In this document: piece by piece, positions 45,201-52,733 of the stretch
How positions within the stretch are numbered: position 1 is the first letter of the stretch
Layout: the number at the start of each line of letters is the position of its first letter
DNA from: an uncultured Alloprevotella sp.
GTDB taxonomy: Bacteria; Bacteroidota; Bacteroidia; Bacteroidales; Bacteroidaceae
DNA: 64,000 nt
Direction: 5' to 3'
NCBI GenBank assembly: GCA_944322325.1
Contig: CALUOQ010000005.1
Location: 1 to 64,000 of the forward strand
The notes under the pieces: generated by a model
The model's input: the letters and a program-made list of their open reading frames with translations, nothing else
Told to the model about the DNA's origin: nothing
Databases searched by the model: none
Made by a program: the position numbers and the translations under genes

Positions 45201-45697
45201 TAACCACCGGCCTCGCCGTCGATAAGCAACCAAGTGCTGCCTTCAGCGGTGAGGTCAACGTGGGGTAACAATCCGATGCTTTCGCCTCCACTCCATCCAA
45301 GCCCCGTACTGGAGTCATAATACGAATCGCCTTCCGGAGTCTGAATAAAATAAGCATTGTCGTCGGACATAGTGAATGTCCAATCGTACGCATTATTATT
45401 CGTTGCAACCTGATCCGCCCCCCAACGATACAAATAGTTTGACGACGACGGGAACTGAATCGTATAGCCGTTTTCCCGTTGGGTGATGAGGACCTTGTCT
45501 TCAGTTTCGGCCACAGCTGTAATCTTTGCGTCATGGGTAAGGAACTTCCCGGCGTCGACGTTGTAGAGATAATACTCATGGCCGGAGGTCAGCGTGGCGG
45601 GCTCGGGAAAGGTGGGCGCCACGCGGTCGGCGGCCGCGACATGCGCTGCCCCTGCGCTCAGGGCGAGGGTCAGCGCGAGGTGTTTGAAGGTTTTCAT
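42290..45697 (-). CDS. BspA-like leucine-rich repeat surface protein
   Basis: An 1135-residue exported protein (signal peptide about 1-22). The N-terminal part (25-390) is beta-rich. Residues about 395-645 carry LRR_5/BspA-type repeats: LPEGLLTIGDAAFYNSF, LPSTVTGIGPNAF, VPEGITDLGGSIFRECNF. A further beta region (660-1050) precedes a Por-type C-terminal tail (VKVYTTDGRLAGEAL, LPAGLYLVKAGGQTVKV). BspA-like proteins bind host matrix or other bacteria. Base composition changes abruptly: codons for about residues 50-640 are AT-rich, the rest GC-rich. First gene of a four-gene operon. Confidence 0.82.
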   Translation of the reverse strand: MKTFKHLALTLALSAGAAHVAAADRVAPTFPEPATLTSGHEYYLYNVDAGKFLTHDAKITAVAETEDKVLITQRENGYTIQFPSSSNYLYRWGADQVATNNNAYDWTFTMSDDNAYFIQTPEGDSYYDSSTGLGWSGGESIGLLPHVDLTAEGSTWLLIDGEAGGYYCAKLSLYNALQASDAYGYEFGKFEEIYSDASSTTEELANAAATLTSGLELTNAVEPPAWSDYPIFFENDLDHPWTVGSDNFYNGRKLTATVVIDGEATLSYRPGIMDNLTVTIDGKQVRRLWRSEQAGSNDNKYFEKLTPGTHVIEWETTTKETSLYDIGIERTPTISVDLLEPGSLGTEVLYNVNSLNDVRRLKIAGPMNDDDWAKLKMMLNLYAVDLSEAEITAIPDDQFHRRGHIKESFFHEVQLPEGLLTIGDAAFYNSFLDEVVLPSTVTGIGPNAFRHTYPKEVVVPEGITDLGGSIFRECNFLQHVTLPKNLQIIRNGCFYRTPMTEIEFPETLTTIESGAFNFVPINPRFPASLRTIGVNAFQGCAIDSLFLPEGITELGGGSFVNSKNLVYVELPSTLHDCGNGDNHFGGTSLNTVVIKSPTMLDTDYEYNKSRYFGAAIEGLTLVVPSYLVNTYKLDDYWYNAKEIKGFDTGELDSWTIYKPLVLGARDRFEGTPDMSLRGGGSLKVNGEAAMTFHNLYTETNVNDLDYTTSLLSNCENLSIQGTYRHGYYVQGNTWYFVSLPFDVRVSDIELPAGAQKAVRYYDGAQRAANGAGNSWKNYAEDDVITAGTGFILQTNKGGWLYFPALEGETKQYVVAYKEFAKALAENPSATAADGGWNLVGNPYQTFYNISHINFTAPITVWNVRARRYDAYSIIDDEFVLTPNQAFFVQCPEEVASIAFPLEGRQTSPEIVSAQAKRKPHMRGLVARRQLIDLTLSAGDASDRTRVVLNEAATEGYDLNADASKFMSLDASVPQLYTLGTDGTAYAINERPEGDGRVSLGLYLPADGAYTLALTRQEGAKVYLFDRETGAETDLTAGEYNFTARAGQTDKRFELRLEGGETTGIGSAGSADGTLAVTVTADGLLLTGVTGAVKVYTTDGRLAGEALAEGGSCRVALPAGLYLVKAGGQTVKVRVD

Positions 45698-45727
45698 GTT
45701 TTTCTTTTTTAAGCGTGAATAGGTAAT

Positions 45728-45875
45728 TTACTTGGCGGTTTGAAGTGGGATAAAAAAGAAAGGCGGGAACTGCCGTCGTACTCATTAGCCACTCCGGGAA
45801 CCGCCAAGTAACCCTCACACTGTAATAAGCGCCGACAGTCCACGCCCTGTGGGCGTGAACACCTCATTGCTTATT
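45728..45875 (-). promoter_or_regulatory. Candidate structured leader of the BspA-like operon
   Basis: A perfect 13-bp inverted repeat TTACTTGGCGGTT (45728-45740) / AACCGCCAAGTAA (45799-45811) encloses a second AGTGG/CCACT stem. A second unit has AATAAGC/GCTTATT (45824-45830, 45869-45875) around the hairpin CACGCCC-TGT-GGGCGTG (45841-45857). It starts 31 bases upstream of the ATG at 45697. It could be an RNA leader or a cluster of protein-binding sites; no known riboswitch was recognised. Confidence 0.5.
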
Positions 45876-46327
45876 CTCCAGTATTGAAATTGGCGGTTTC
45901 GGAATGACGAGAATAAGAAACTAATGTTCCGTATGTTGTTCGTTAGCTTCCGTTAGCGACGGACGGCCTCCCCTTTCCCGCAGACGGCGACGGCCTGGCC
46001 GTGGACGCCCGCTTAAGGAGGTTTCGTCGTTCGTTTCTGTTTCTTGCTGAATCGTTTTTAGTTCGACACTCGGAGGGGCCGTCCGGCCTCGCTCCATGGA
46101 TTCTCTCTCAGGGCCGCGGCGAACCGCGCCCTGGACCTCCCGCCGCGAACATACGCTGCCGCAAAAAGCGGGTAGTCTACGGCAAAGGAAGCGTTTTTTA
46201 CCGAAATACCCGCACTTTCCCCGCACTTTTTCTCATTCCGCGGAAAAAACATGTCCGGCAACAACACGCGGGCACGGGGGTACAGCCCCATCCGTAGCTA
46301 CCGCGCGAACGAAAAAACGGGGCGCCC

Positions 46328-46369
46328 CGAAAGGCACACCCGCGAAGCCTGCCTCGTCCGCAGGGAATC
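46328..46369 (+). repeat. 42-bp repeat, copy 1
   Basis: Matches 46496-46537 at 40 of 42 positions, starting CGAAAGGCACACCCG and ending CGCAGGGAATC. Confidence 0.75.
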
Positions 46370-46400
46370 GGTACGTGTGGCGCGGTACCAAGCGGTTATC

Positions 46401-46427
46401 CGGGCGTGCCTTACGGCGCGCCCCTAC
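46401..46427 (-). repeat. Inverted partial copy of the GC-rich repeat
   Basis: Its reverse complement (GTAGGGGCGCGCCGTAAGGC...) matches 46484-46510 at 25 of 27 positions. The pair could form a long hairpin. Confidence 0.7.
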
Positions 46428-46495
46428 GTTTCCTGCTGTCGTGACGATTTGTTTCATTGACGATTAACGGTTGGCGTAGCTCAGTAGGGGCGCGC

Positions 46496-46537
46496 CGAAA
46501 GGCATGCCCGCGAAGCCTGCCTCGTCCGCAGGGAATC
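46496..46537 (+). repeat. 42-bp repeat, copy 2
   Basis: Direct copy of 46328-46369. It is preceded by GTAGGGGCGCGC, which pairs with the inverted copy at 46401-46427. Confidence 0.75.
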
Positions 46538-46565
46538 CGCGAAGGGGGACTGCGTCCGCGTAAAA

Positions 46566-46609
46566 GCGAAAACGGGCGGACAATCCTTACATTGTCCGCC
46601 CGCTTTCGC
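46566..46609 (-). terminator. Terminator after the GH109-like gene
   Basis: 19-bp arms with one wobble (46566-46584, 46591-46609) and a six-base loop; TTTTACGCG follows on the minus strand. Confidence 0.82.
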
Positions 46610-46628
46610 TAACTCGTAAACAAAGAAA

Positions 46629-48197
46629 TTATTTCTTGGCTTTCTTAGCCTCTTTGGCTTTCTGCTTGTCGTACTTCTTCCAAGCCTTTTCGGCACCAGC
46701 CTTCAGTTCCTCAGTGAACTTCTCGGCGGCAGCCTCGGCGGCTGCTTCCTGCTCGGGCGTAGCATAAGCGTGCTTGTAACCTTTCTGCTCGTTCCAGTGA
46801 CCACGGGTAAAGTCAGGGAAAGCCACCGGTGCACAGCCGTTGTCCATGGAGAGGGCGCCGAGTTCGGCCAAGCTACACCACTCGGCGAGGTCGTACACGT
46901 CCATGTCGAGGGGGAGACCATTCTGGAGACAGTAAACGAGGCGGGCATCCATGATGAAGTCCATACCGCCGTGGCCGCCGACTTCCTTGGCCATCTCGCC
47001 GTACTTCTTCAGGATGGGGTGCTGGTACTTGGCGACAAGCGCATCCATCTCGGACTTGGGCATGAAGCCATGGGAGCTGAGGTCATCGACCTTGGGCGTC
47101 ACGCCGGAAGCGGCCATCTGCTTCTTGTCAAGGGCATAGCCTTCGGAGGGGTACTTGTTGGCGAAGCCCTTGGTTCCGGTGAGCTGGTAGAGGCGGTTGT
47201 AGGGCTGGGGATTCATTACGTCGTGCTGAATCTCAATGACCTTGCCGTTCTCGGTACGGATGAGGGTGGTGGTGTGGTCGCCATTCTTGAAATCATTGCA
47301 GGGCTGTCCGGTCACACGCTCTACGTACTCCTTGCCATGAACGGACTTGGTGTCCATAGCGACGAGGGTCACCATGCGGTCGCCGCGGTGGATGTCGAGC
47401 GCCTGAGCGACAGGACCGAGGCCGTGGGTAGCGTAGACGTCGCCACGATGGTCCTTGTTGTAACGCATACGCCAGCCGAGCTTGTCGTCCTTACCGCTCT
47501 TCCAATATGCGCCCCAGAAGTCGTCCAAGTTGTGGATATAGGCACCCTGCGCGCGAAGCACTTCGCCGAAGACGCCGTTCTGGGCCATGTTGAGGGTGTT
47601 CATCTCGAACCAGTCATAGCAGCAGTTCTCGAGGATCATGCAGTGCTTGCGCGTCTTCTCGCTGAGGTTGATGAGGTCCCAGCACTCCTGGAGGTTCATG
47701 GCGGAGGGTACTTCGATGGCGGCATGTTTGCCGTTCTCGAGGGCGCACTTGGCTACGGGGAAGTGGTGTTTCCAGTCGGTGGCGATATAAACGATGTCGA
47801 TGTCCTCACGCTTGCAGAGTTCTTCGTAACCCTTCTCGCCGTAATAGACCTCGGCAGGGGGCATCCCGGCCTTGCGTAGAATGTTCTGGCAAGCCTCGGC
47901 ACGCTTCTGCTCGTAGTCGCAAAGGGCCACAATCTGCACACCGGGAATATAGCACCAACGCTCAACGGCACCGGGGCCACGCATACCCAAACCGACGAAG
48001 CCGACACGTACGACCTCGAGCTTAGGCGTGACGAGGTTTAACACGTCCTCCTGACCGGCCGGACGCTCGGGCACATCGGTAACAATGGTATGACCTTGCC
48101 ATTTCCATGGCCAATTGAACTGAGCTTGTGCCGGTTGGGCGGCCCAAGCCATCAGGAACGCACAGACTCCTAAAAGAATTCGGCTTAACTTTTTCAT
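46629..48197 (-). CDS. Secreted Gfo/Idh/MocA-fold enzyme, GH109-like (alpha-N-acetylgalactosaminidase)
   Basis: A 522-residue exported protein (signal peptide about 1-25). The NAD-binding Rossmann domain has VGFVGLGMRGPGAV. Substrate-domain blocks GHGGMDFIMDARLVYCLQNG, LDMDVYDLAEW and FPDFTRGHW fit GH109, which removes alpha-GalNAc by an NAD-dependent oxidation-reduction route. The last 60 residues are an unusual Lys/Ala/Glu-rich tail (AEAAAEKFTEELKAGAEKAW...). A general oxidoreductase of the same fold remains possible. It has its own promoter and terminator. Confidence 0.77.
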   Translation of the reverse strand: MKKLSRILLGVCAFLMAWAAQPAQAQFNWPWKWQGHTIVTDVPERPAGQEDVLNLVTPKLEVVRVGFVGLGMRGPGAVERWCYIPGVQIVALCDYEQKRAEACQNILRKAGMPPAEVYYGEKGYEELCKREDIDIVYIATDWKHHFPVAKCALENGKHAAIEVPSAMNLQECWDLINLSEKTRKHCMILENCCYDWFEMNTLNMAQNGVFGEVLRAQGAYIHNLDDFWGAYWKSGKDDKLGWRMRYNKDHRGDVYATHGLGPVAQALDIHRGDRMVTLVAMDTKSVHGKEYVERVTGQPCNDFKNGDHTTTLIRTENGKVIEIQHDVMNPQPYNRLYQLTGTKGFANKYPSEGYALDKKQMAASGVTPKVDDLSSHGFMPKSEMDALVAKYQHPILKKYGEMAKEVGGHGGMDFIMDARLVYCLQNGLPLDMDVYDLAEWCSLAELGALSMDNGCAPVAFPDFTRGHWNEQKGYKHAYATPEQEAAAEAAAEKFTEELKAGAEKAWKKYDKQKAKEAKKAKK

Positions 48198-48257
48198 TAC
48201 TACTGAGTTTAATATGGTTTCTAATTAACAGCGATTGAACAGATTCAAAACACTCGG

Positions 48258-48265
48258 CAAAGGTA
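48258..48265 (-). promoter_or_regulatory. Promoter -7 box TACCTTTG for the GH109-like gene
   Basis: Exact consensus, 61 bases before the start at 48197. Confidence 0.72.
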
Positions 48266-48360
48266 ATTATAAATAAGAAGATAACAGAACGATTAAGCGA
48301 AAAAAATTTTACGCGACTTTTCAGCGGACGCGCGGGTCACAATCGTGCTCCACATAACAA

Positions 48361-48391
48361 GTTGCCCGCACGCGAAACGCGTACGGGCAAC
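48361..48391 (-). terminator. Terminator after the TPR gene
   Basis: 14-bp arms with one mismatch (48361-48374, 48378-48391) and a three-base loop. TTGTTATG follows on the minus strand. Confidence 0.72.
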
Positions 48392-48424
48392 TCAGAGATT
48401 CAATTGGAGAAGTCGGGGTGATGC

Positions 48425-49885
48425 TTACTGTAAGCTGGCTTTGGCCTTGAAGTAAGCCTTAATCTGCGTAGCCATCTGGTTGGTGGGATCGATAGCCAGG
48501 ATTTCGTCGCAATACTTGGTCGCGTTGGCTTCGTCGTCCTTCTGGAGGGCATACCAAGCGTGATAGTTGAGCGCCTCAGCCTTGGTGCTGGGGTCGTCCT
48601 TACCTTCAAGGCGCTTCAGGGTCTCGCCATAGTAAGCGAGGACGGAGTCGTTGGGCGTAGTGGCGTTGAGCACATTGTTGATACGGGCGCGCCACAACGG
48701 ACCGAGCGTGCTGGTCGGAGCGTCGGCCATGATTTTGGCAAAGACCTTATCGCCCTCGGCCAGATAGCCGACCTTCTTCACAGAGTCAGTGCCTTGGGTG
48801 ATGGCGTTATAATAAGCGCGACCCAAGCCAAAGAGCTCGACCAAATCGCAACGCGAACCGAGCGAATCGACATAGGTCTTATAACTCGTCACGGACTCGT
48901 CGTACATACCCATCTTGCCATAGATGCTGGAGAGACTCTTGTAAACAGCCACTGCACCGGGATTGAGCTTGATGGCCTTATTATAAGCTTCGAGCGCACC
49001 GCCATAGTCTTTCGTCTGCTCAAGCGTCAAACCGCGATAGTTGTAGTCGCGATAATTGTAGAGCGTGTCGGGATACTCGCCGGCATTGAAATAATCCATG
49101 GCAGCGGCTGCACCCTGATAGTCCTTCGTTTCGTAGAGATTGTAGAACTTCATGCGGCGCATGTTGATATCCTTGGGCTCCTTAGCCAGAACGATATTGG
49201 CAATCTCAAGCGCCTTGGGGAAATCCTGCGTGGCATAGAGCGAGAGCGCATAGTTCTTCACGGCGTTAATGTCGGGCTCCTGCGTTTTGGCATAGTAGGA
49301 GCCATAAGCTGCAACGGCGTCCTTGTACTCGTCCATACTGTAGCTGATATCTCCCAACTGGCGGTCGGCTTCGACATTGGAGGGGTCCATGCGTTTCAGG
49401 CGCTGGAGCATTTCCTTGGCGTAGATGGGGTTGATGTTCTTGTAGACCTGCACATTCTTAAGGATGGGCTCCGTCAAAGTCGAGTCGACCATAAGGGCTT
49501 CGTCGAATTTCTGACCGGCAGAGCCCCAGTCCTTACGCATGATGCAGACGTCACCAGCGAGCATCAGACCCGGCACATACTGCGCATCGAGCTCATAAAC
49601 TTTGTCCGCGCACAACTTGGCGTAAGGATAAACACCTTTTTCGAGGAACAGGCGGCCCATGGCGGTAATTCCCTCCTTGTCACGCGAACGGCGAACCATC
49701 TTCATGACATTTTCGTCGGCCTCCTCAGGGTCGGTTTTCATCAATTCGCAAATGTTCAACACTTGCTGCTCGTCTTCAGGGTCGAGAGTCGGATACTCAA
49801 TCTGATGACTCTGGGCCATTACCGGCAGGACGCCGAAGGCCATGACTATCAACAAGACGGCACTGGTTAGAAAATTTTTCTTCAT
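48425..49885 (-). CDS. Periplasmic TPR-repeat protein of the ExbBD-TonB cluster
   Basis: A 486-residue exported protein; the start at 49885 gives the signal peptide MKKNFLTSAVLLIVMAFGVL... ending VMAQ. Most of the protein (about 70-480) is tetratricopeptide-like helical repeats, e.g. LGDISYSMDEYKDAVAAYGSYY and YRGLTLEQTKDYGGALEAYNKA. TPRs mediate protein binding. It follows the PstS-like gene, but 380 bases and a promoter box separate them. Its partner is unknown; location suggests a link to the TonB system. Confidence 0.82.
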   Translation of the reverse strand: MKKNFLTSAVLLIVMAFGVLPVMAQSHQIEYPTLDPEDEQQVLNICELMKTDPEEADENVMKMVRRSRDKEGITAMGRLFLEKGVYPYAKLCADKVYELDAQYVPGLMLAGDVCIMRKDWGSAGQKFDEALMVDSTLTEPILKNVQVYKNINPIYAKEMLQRLKRMDPSNVEADRQLGDISYSMDEYKDAVAAYGSYYAKTQEPDINAVKNYALSLYATQDFPKALEIANIVLAKEPKDINMRRMKFYNLYETKDYQGAAAAMDYFNAGEYPDTLYNYRDYNYRGLTLEQTKDYGGALEAYNKAIKLNPGAVAVYKSLSSIYGKMGMYDESVTSYKTYVDSLGSRCDLVELFGLGRAYYNAITQGTDSVKKVGYLAEGDKVFAKIMADAPTSTLGPLWRARINNVLNATTPNDSVLAYYGETLKRLEGKDDPSTKAEALNYHAWYALQKDDEANATKYCDEILAIDPTNQMATQIKAYFKAKASLQ

Positions 49886-49990
49886 CACTTTAACTGCTGA
49901 TTTTATTGTTATTTCTGTGTTACTTGATTGCTTTCCGGGACTCCCGGAAACAACGACACGACCATATGCGGACTGTCGTGGTTGGTCTTG

Positions 49991-49998
49991 CAAAAATA
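49991..49998 (-). promoter_or_regulatory. Promoter -7 box TATTTTTG for the TPR gene
   Basis: Exact consensus, 106 bases before the start at 49885. Confidence 0.6.
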
Positions 49999-50195
49999 CT
50001 GGATTTTTGGATATACACCAACGACAAGAAGAAAAAACTATTTGATTTTGGCAAAGACCGTGAAGAGGGCTTCAGAAAAAATAAAAATATAATGACAAAT
50101 TGCCCTCGAAACTATTGATTCCGGCCTAAGCGCTACAAACTGGTGCCCGCAAGGCGCCACACCGCAGGCAAAGCACGCCGGACGTGACAAAACCA

Positions 50196-50235
50196 ATGCG
50201 CATATCCCGTACCGAATCATACGGGACACGCGCAT
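50196..50235 (-). terminator. Hairpin after the exbB-pstS-like operon
   Basis: 16-base arms with two wobble or mismatched positions (50196-50211, 50220-50235). A modest T-rich stretch (TTGGTTTTG) follows on the minus strand. Confidence 0.6.
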
Positions 50236-50266
50236 CGTAAAACTTTATCGGCTTTAGTCCCTCCTC

Positions 50267-51208
50267 TCAATCGGGAACAGTCACGCTCTTCACCTGCACG
50301 GGCATGTGGGGCAGCAACTGCGAGGACTTACAGATGATGAGCTGCCCGCTCTGTCCGGTCAGGAAGAAATAGAAGTTCTTCACCATCGAGCTGACGCGCG
50401 GGTCGGTCGTCACGACATAGACCGAGCGCAGCAATGGATACTCGCCGGTAGCGATATAATACTGATAAGGACGGACGAACAGCTCGTTAGGGGCTGAAAA
50501 ACGACTGACTTTCATCACGCGGACGTCCAAACCGGCAAAAGAGCTTAAGGCCGAATCGCTCGGCTCTTTCAACCAATTGGCGCCGACGACTCCAATCACG
50601 TTGGGGTCGTTCTTCACCGCCTCGAGCACAGCTTCGTTGGAACCTTGGGCGTACAGGTTTCCCTTGAATTCCTCGCCCCGGCAGATGGAGTCGACCATAA
50701 ACCGGACTGTGCTGGAACCCGGGTCGTCGAAAACGAGCTTCAACTCACCTTTTCGGCTGGAATGAGCCAACTGTTCCCACTTGGTAATGCGCCCGGTCAC
50801 GATGCCCTTCACCTCGTCAACGGTTATCAAACTGTCCGGCGCTTCCTTGCTGACAATCAAGGCCAACGCATCAGTCGCCACGAGCGATTCGCGCGCCGTA
50901 AGCGTATGGGCGGAAAGCATCTTCTTATCGGCGGCAGACAAAGGCCGCGTTGTCAAAGCGATTCGCAAGCTATCGTTAACCAAAAGACGAAGGGCCTCGT
51001 TCTCGCTACAGAAAACGGGCTTCATGCCCGCTTCGGGATACTTGACCGAAAAGACTTTCATTTCCTCCTCCATAATGGGGCGGAACGTTTCATCTACCGC
51101 TATATGCACATCATCGGAAGTCAGCCAATCTGCTGACTTCCGATGATTCCCACACGAAGTGGTTAGCGCGATGCACATAACGGCTACGGATAGCCTAAGT
51201 GCTCTCAT
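50267..51208 (-). CDS. PstS-like substrate-binding lipoprotein
   Basis: A 313-residue lipoprotein (signal ends LTTSC-G, Cys19). The PstS/PBP-like fold shows the VFDDPGSSTVRFMVDSI segment, corresponding to the ligand-binding SGT(S)-type helix start, and NPNVIGVVG-like NDPNVIGVVGANWL. No pstCAB genes are present. It lies 28 bases after tonB in the ExbBD-TonB operon, so it may have a role in TonB-linked transport rather than classic phosphate ABC import; that is inference. Confidence 0.78.
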   Translation of the reverse strand: MRALRLSVAVMCIALTTSCGNHRKSADWLTSDDVHIAVDETFRPIMEEEMKVFSVKYPEAGMKPVFCSENEALRLLVNDSLRIALTTRPLSAADKKMLSAHTLTARESLVATDALALIVSKEAPDSLITVDEVKGIVTGRITKWEQLAHSSRKGELKLVFDDPGSSTVRFMVDSICRGEEFKGNLYAQGSNEAVLEAVKNDPNVIGVVGANWLKEPSDSALSSFAGLDVRVMKVSRFSAPNELFVRPYQYYIATGEYPLLRSVYVVTTDPRVSSMVKNFYFFLTGQSGQLIICKSSQLLPHMPVQVKSVTVPD

Positions 51209-51236
51209 GTTCTGAAGTTTTTACGTACACAGAATC

Positions 51237-52076
51237 TTAACGAATCTCGAATCGAACAGGAAGGGTGTACCAAACAGCGACGGGCTTACCCTGCTGCTTA
51301 CCGGGGGTGAAGCGGGGAAGCGACTTCACCACGCGCACAGCTTCGCGGTCGCACTCAGGATCGAGACCCTGAACGACGAACACATCTCCTACAGCACCAG
51401 TCGGCGTCACCACGAAACGAATCGTTACCACACCCTGGATTTCCTGTTCCAAAGCGATGGAAGGATACTTGGTGTGCTCGGAAACATAACGCAGCAGCGC
51501 GGCTTCACCACCGGGGAAGATCGGCATCTGCTCAGCGACGGTAAAGACATCAGTCTCTATTTCCTGACCGGCCGTACCACCGACTGTCTGATTTTCCTTA
51601 AGGTCGTCGATGTTCACCGTACCGCCTTCGTCGCCCTTATACGTAGTGGCGGCAATTGCGGCCTTGGCGTTCATCAACTCATCCATATTCTTCAGCTCGG
51701 CCTCCTTATTGACATCTTGGTCTTCCTTAATGACCGGGGCCGTCATCTGAATAGAAGCCTTTACGGCTACTTTCTCAATGGGCTTCTGATACTTTACTTC
51801 GATCTTTTCCTCTTTCTTCTCTTCCTTCTTCTCCTGCTTCAACTGAGCCATCTTCATGACTTCCGAGTAATTATCCTCGGCCGCCGTATCGCTCTTGGTG
51901 ACTTGGAGAATGACAGGAATCAAAGCAATGACAGCAATGAAGATTAGGACTGCAACCAACGCGTTGCGCTGACGCCGACCGGCCTGCGAACGTAACTTAT
52001 AAGCTCCATAGCTCTTATTGCGTCCTTCGAAGACAAGATCACACCATTGCTGTGATATCAAATCGATTTTAGACAT
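51237..52076 (-). CDS. tonB: TonB energy transducer
   Basis: A 279-residue protein. It has a short cytoplasmic N terminus (RNKSYGAYKLR), one membrane helix (about 39-60), a Lys/Glu-rich periplasmic stretch (QEKKEEKKEEKIEVKYQKP) instead of the Pro-Lys run of proteobacteria, and a C-terminal TonB domain (about 190-279: FPGGEAALLRYVSEHTKYPS, TPTGAVGDVFVVQG). It couples the proton motive force from ExbB/ExbD to outer-membrane receptors. It lies 20 bases after exbD. Confidence 0.93.
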   Translation of the reverse strand: MSKIDLISQQWCDLVFEGRNKSYGAYKLRSQAGRRQRNALVAVLIFIAVIALIPVILQVTKSDTAAEDNYSEVMKMAQLKQEKKEEKKEEKIEVKYQKPIEKVAVKASIQMTAPVIKEDQDVNKEAELKNMDELMNAKAAIAATTYKGDEGGTVNIDDLKENQTVGGTAGQEIETDVFTVAEQMPIFPGGEAALLRYVSEHTKYPSIALEQEIQGVVTIRFVVTPTGAVGDVFVVQGLDPECDREAVRVVKSLPRFTPGKQQGKPVAVWYTLPVRFEIR

Positions 52077-52096
52077 AAACTTATTTCGCTTATAAA

Positions 52097-52720
52097 TTAT
52101 TTAGCAGGGTTGGCTTCGTATTCCTTAATCTTGGCTACGTCGCCGTCTGCAATCTTATCAATCACATACTTACCGATCCAGCAAATCTGCATCTCGTCCA
52201 GAACGTCAATCAGGTTCTTATAAGTAGAATTGTCGGTGGCTTTGATAATGACGTTAGGCACATCTTCGCCATTCTTAATCTTGTTGACTTTCTCCTTATA
52301 CTCTTCCTGATTTTTTGCTGCCACCTGCGGGTTCGAGCTTTGCTTCAACGCATACTCGCGCTTGAGCGTTTCGATTTTCACTCTGGCCACGCCATTAAGC
52401 GAGAGGAGAGCGGCACGAATACCGTCCTGACCATAAGTTGTTTCCTTGAGCTTGGCGGTATCGGGAAGCCCAGTGTAATAATACAACTTATCTTTCTCGT
52501 CAATCAATATAGTGATAGCTTTCGATGCTGCTACTTGGCTCTTCTGGTCGTCAGTCAAATCTTCCTTATTCGACGGCATTACGATTTCCATCGTCTGAGG
52601 CTTGATAAGAGACGTACAGAGCATGAAGAACGTCACGAGCAACATGATCATGTCCACCATCGGCGTAAAGTCGACGCGGGCATTCATTTTCTTTTGCTTA
52701 CTGCCAGTTTTCTTTGCCAT
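52097..52720 (-). CDS. exbD: ExbD/TolR-family protein, second copy
   Basis: A 207-residue protein with one N-terminal membrane helix (VDFTPMVDMIMLLVTFFML) carrying the conserved proton-carrying Asp. A periplasmic domain follows, longer than in E. coli ExbD. It contains an inserted Lys/Gln/Glu-rich segment (residues about 130-160). It lies 13 bases after the first exbD. Confidence 0.92.
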   Translation of the reverse strand: MAKKTGSKQKKMNARVDFTPMVDMIMLLVTFFMLCTSLIKPQTMEIVMPSNKEDLTDDQKSQVAASKAITILIDEKDKLYYYTGLPDTAKLKETTYGQDGIRAALLSLNGVARVKIETLKREYALKQSSNPQVAAKNQEEYKEKVNKIKNGEDVPNVIIKATDNSTYKNLIDVLDEMQICWIGKYVIDKIADGDVAKIKEYEANPAK

Positions 52721-52733
52721 AACACTTTAATCT

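Larger units (their letters stand above)
45698..46628. other. Long intergenic region with structured leader and small repeats
   Basis: 930 bases without a supported gene. 45728-45898 holds inverted repeats listed separately. 46328-46537 holds two direct and one inverted copies of a GC-rich element. 46566-46609 is the GH109 terminator. Short frames here have no family features. Confidence 0.55.
49886..50266. other. Intergenic region between PstS-like and TPR genes
   Basis: Contains the TPR-gene promoter (49991) and the terminator of the preceding operon (50196-50235). Short frames here look fortuitous. Confidence 0.5.

Noticed and set aside
45921-46467. Several short frames in the 45.7-46.6 kb gap
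   Set aside because: All are Arg/Pro-rich, overlap each other on both strands and coincide with the repeats; no start context or homology features.
46471-46545. tRNA-like start GGCGTAGCTCAGTAGG near 46474
   Set aside because: The D-arm-like word is present, but no anticodon arm, T-loop (GTTCRA) or closing acceptor stem follows. It is part of the GC-rich repeat.
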